From the NCBI GenBank assembly GCA_900554995.1, contig USJJ01000085.1:1-6277 (forward strand): DNA of 6,277 bases, read 5' to 3'. Origin of the DNA: an uncultured Ruminococcus sp. (lineage in GTDB: Bacteria; Bacillota; Clostridia; Oscillospirales; Acutalibacteraceae). Each line of letters begins with the position of its first letter. Positions within the stretch are counted from its first letter, which is position 1. Shown here piece by piece: positions 4,725-6,277 of this stretch. The notes below the pieces were generated by a model that was not told the origin of the DNA, did no database searches, and was given only the letters and a program-made list of their open reading frames with translations. The translations under genes and the position numbers were made by a program.

Positions 4725-6095
4725 ATGGAAAAGATGTGGGCAGGCAGGTTTGCCAAGGAACTGAATAAGGAAGCCGATGATTTCAATTCGTCGATCCATT
4801 TTGACTGCAAGATGTATAAGCAGGATATAACCGGCTCGATGAAGCATGCGACAATGCTTGCAATGCAGAAAATCATCACCGATGACGATTGCGATAAGAT
4901 TCTTGCCGGACTTCAGTCGATACTTGACGACCTTGACAGCGGCGCTCTTAAGTTCGATATGGACGCCGAGGATATTCATATGTTCGTTGAGTCCGAGCTG
5001 ACAAAGCGTATAGGCGACGTCGGCAAGAAGCTCCACACGGCGAGAAGCCGTAACGATCAGGTTGCCGTCGATATCCGTCTTTATCTCAGAGACGAGACGG
5101 AAGAGATTATTCCGCTCATCAAGAATCTGCTTGCTGCCATACTTTCCGTTGCAAAGGATAATAAAAACACGATTCTTCCCGGATATACTCATCTTCAGCG
5201 TGCTCAGCCGATAACCTTTGCTCATCATCTTTTGGCTTACGCTATGATGTTTATCCGTGATATCGGAAGGCTTGAGGACGCTATGAAGAGGATGAATTAT
5301 TCGCCTCTCGGCTCCTGCGCCCTTTCGGGTACAACATACAATACAAACCGTGAATTCGTCGCCGAGCAGCTCGGATTTGACGGAATCACGCTCAACAGCA
5401 TTGACGGCGTTTCCGACAGGGATTTCTGCGTTGAGCTGATGAGTGCATTCGCAACGATTATGATGCACCTTTCCCGTTTTTCGGAGGAAATTATACTCTG
5501 GTCGAGCTGGGAGTTTAAGTTCATTGAGCTTGACGACAGCTTCACGACGGGCTCAAGCATCATGCCTCAGAAGAAGAACCCCGATATGGCAGAGCTTGTC
5601 AGGGGCAAGACGGGTCGTGTTTACGGCGACCTTTTCACAATGCTCACCGTTCTCAAGGGTATTCCGCTTGCATACAACAAGGATATGCAGGAGGACAAGG
5701 AGTGCATATTTGACAGCATTGCTACAGTTAAGCAGTGTCTTAAAGTTTTTGCTCCGATGATTGAAACAATGAAGGTCATCAAGGAGAATATGTATTCTGC
5801 GGCTCAAAAGGGCTTTATCAACGCAACCGACCTTGCCGATTACCTTGCTAAGAAGGGTCTTCCGTTCAGAAGCGCATATAAGCTTGTCGGTCAGATCGTT
5901 GCTCATTGCATTGATAACGGTCTTGTGCTTGAAACAATGCCGCTTGAGGATTACAAAAAGTACAGCGATTTGTTTGAGGAGGATCTTTTTACCGAGATTT
6001 CTCTCGAAACCTGCGTCTCCAAGAGAATTTCGGCAGGCGGAACGGGTCCCGAATCCGTTGAAAAGCAGATTGCGTATGTTGAAAATTATATTTAA
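4725..6095 (+). CDS. argH: Argininosuccinate lyase
   Basis: ArgH splits argininosuccinate into arginine and fumarate, the final step of the pathway. The 456-residue protein has the normal length of this fumarase/aspartase superfamily enzyme, which works as a homotetramer. The opening MWAGRFAKE (residues 4-12) is typical. HTARSRNDQVAVD (104-116) and GYTHLQRAQP (153-162) form substrate contacts, with His156 the general base by homology. LGSCALSGTTYNTNRE (195-210) is conserved. The superfamily signature GSSIMPQKKNP (276-286) carries the catalytic Ser277. GGAG (4710-4713) lies 11 bases before the ATG, slightly far but usable. The gene is the second member of the argGH operon and ends at a terminator 14 bases after its stop. 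No anomalies were seen. Confidence 0.98.
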   Translation: MEKMWAGRFAKELNKEADDFNSSIHFDCKMYKQDITGSMKHATMLAMQKIITDDDCDKILAGLQSILDDLDSGALKFDMDAEDIHMFVESELTKRIGDVGKKLHTARSRNDQVAVDIRLYLRDETEEIIPLIKNLLAAILSVAKDNKNTILPGYTHLQRAQPITFAHHLLAYAMMFIRDIGRLEDAMKRMNYSPLGSCALSGTTYNTNREFVAEQLGFDGITLNSIDGVSDRDFCVELMSAFATIMMHLSRFSEEIILWSSWEFKFIELDDSFTTGSSIMPQKKNPDMAELVRGKTGRVYGDLFTMLTVLKGIPLAYNKDMQEDKECIFDSIATVKQCLKVFAPMIETMKVIKENMYSAAQKGFINATDLADYLAKKGLPFRSAYKLVGQIVAHCIDNGLVLETMPLEDYKKYSDLFEEDLFTEISLETCVSKRISAGGTGPESVEKQIAYVENYI

Positions 6096-6109
6096 ACTTA
6101 AAAATATTT

Positions 6110-6138
6110 GGGCTGTCCTGATGAACAGCCCTTTTGTT
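6110..6138 (+). terminator. Rho-independent terminator of argGH
   Basis: GGGCTGT (6110-6116) pairs perfectly with ACAGCCC (6125-6131) around an eight-base loop, followed by TTTTGTT. It begins 14 bases after the argH stop codon. It implies that argF downstream is transcribed mainly from its own promoter. Confidence 0.88.
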
Positions 6139-6147
6139 CTAATTAAG

Positions 6148-6179
6148 TATTTGAAAATATTGTAAAACTATTTGAAAAT
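6148..6179 (+). repeat. 11-bp direct repeat, 21-base period, upstream of argF
   Basis: TATTTGAAAAT occurs at 6148-6158 and again at 6169-6179. The copies start 21 bases apart, about two turns of the helix, so they face the same side of the DNA. The second copy overlaps the proposed -35. This could be a pair of regulator sites or only a small duplication in AT-rich DNA. Confidence 0.55.
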
Positions 6180-6199
6180 TTTATTAAATGATGTATAAT
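6160..6199 (+). promoter_or_regulatory. Promoter region of argF (two overlapping candidates)
   Basis: Candidate A is TTGAAA (6172-6177), 16 bases, TATAAT (6194-6199). It has the best boxes, but its start near 6206 would fall inside the ribosome site. Candidate B is TTGTAA (6160-6165), 16 bases, TATTAA (6182-6187). Its start near 6194 keeps the ribosome site. TGTATAATTACA (6192-6203), with perfect TGTA/TACA arms over the -10, resembles a shortened ARG box and might bind ArgR. Confidence 0.55.
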
Positions 6200-6217
6200 T
6201 ACAGGAGGGTGATACCG

Positions 6218-6277
6218 ATGGTTAATTTAAAAGGCAGAGATTTTCTGAAACTGCTTGATTTCACAAGCGAGGAAATT
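6218..6277 (+). CDS. argF: Ornithine carbamoyltransferase, N-terminal fragment (cut by window end)
   Basis: The 20 visible codons give MVNLKGRDFLKLLDFTSEEI, which matches the start of anabolic ornithine carbamoyltransferases (LKGRDFLxLLDFTxEEI). ArgF transfers the carbamoyl group of carbamoyl phosphate to ornithine, making the citrulline that ArgG uses. The full enzyme is about 310 residues, so the catalytic STRTR and later motifs lie beyond the window. A strong ribosome site, GGAGGG (6204-6209), sits eight bases before the ATG. The gene follows the argGH terminator and has its own promoter. A catabolic ArcB-type transferase has a similar N-terminus, but the biosynthetic neighbours favour ArgF. 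Confidence 0.9.
   Translation, partial: MVNLKGRDFLKLLDFTSEEI

Noticed and set aside
4716..5468. 250-codon minus-strand frame within argH
   Set aside because: It is antisense to a fully conserved argH. It has no family features and arises from codon bias of the real gene.

Overview
The window reads as a chromosomal segment of a gut Firmicute. The closest fit is a Ruminococcus-like member of the Oscillospirales/Ruminococcaceae. This rests on Gram-positive Shine-Dalgarno sites and promoters, on a Clostridium-type bile salt hydrolase, on argG/argH proteins of Firmicute type, and on a hairpin-rich intergenic repeat (CTCCCTC/GAGGGAG words) of a kind I recall from those genomes. The taxonomy is inferred from sequence character, not from a search. 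Stop codons of the complete genes are TAA or TAG, with no in-frame TGA, so the standard bacterial code applies.

Left part, minus strand. The first 132 bases are the N-terminus of a tRNA-dihydrouridine synthase (DusB type). Its 44th codon, on the first three bases of the window, reads TGA. A promoter (TTGACA, extended -10) lies just upstream. Next, in the same direction, comes a complete bile salt hydrolase-type Ntn hydrolase (329-1303) with all expected catalytic residues and a good terminator. It is preceded by a complete MATE efflux pump (1390-2742) with a strong promoter and an unusual start region. The pump and the hydrolase may be co-transcribed, pump first, because I see no terminator between them.

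Middle. Bases 2743-3466 hold no credible gene. They contain the MATE promoter, a block of nested hairpins that looks like a dispersed intergenic repeat (about 2931-3115), an AT-rich tail, and the argG control region. In that control region the word TGCATA occurs four times in 112 bases, each time beginning an ArgR-box-like site. One of these sites matches the classical ARG box pattern exactly and sits on the best argG promoter.

Right part, plus strand. argG (argininosuccinate synthase) and argH (argininosuccinate lyase) are complete, 28 bases apart, and end at a rho-independent terminator. After the terminator a new promoter region leads into argF (ornithine carbamoyltransferase), of which only the first 20 codons are in the window. 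ArgF makes citrulline, ArgG converts citrulline plus aspartate to argininosuccinate, and ArgH releases arginine and fumarate, so this side encodes the last three steps of arginine synthesis.

I found no CRISPR array, rRNA, tRNA, intact insertion sequence or clearly new multi-gene system. The items most worth a second look are the four-site operator array at argG, the hairpin-rich repeat, the stop codon in dusB, the MATE start region, and the hydrolase-efflux pair.
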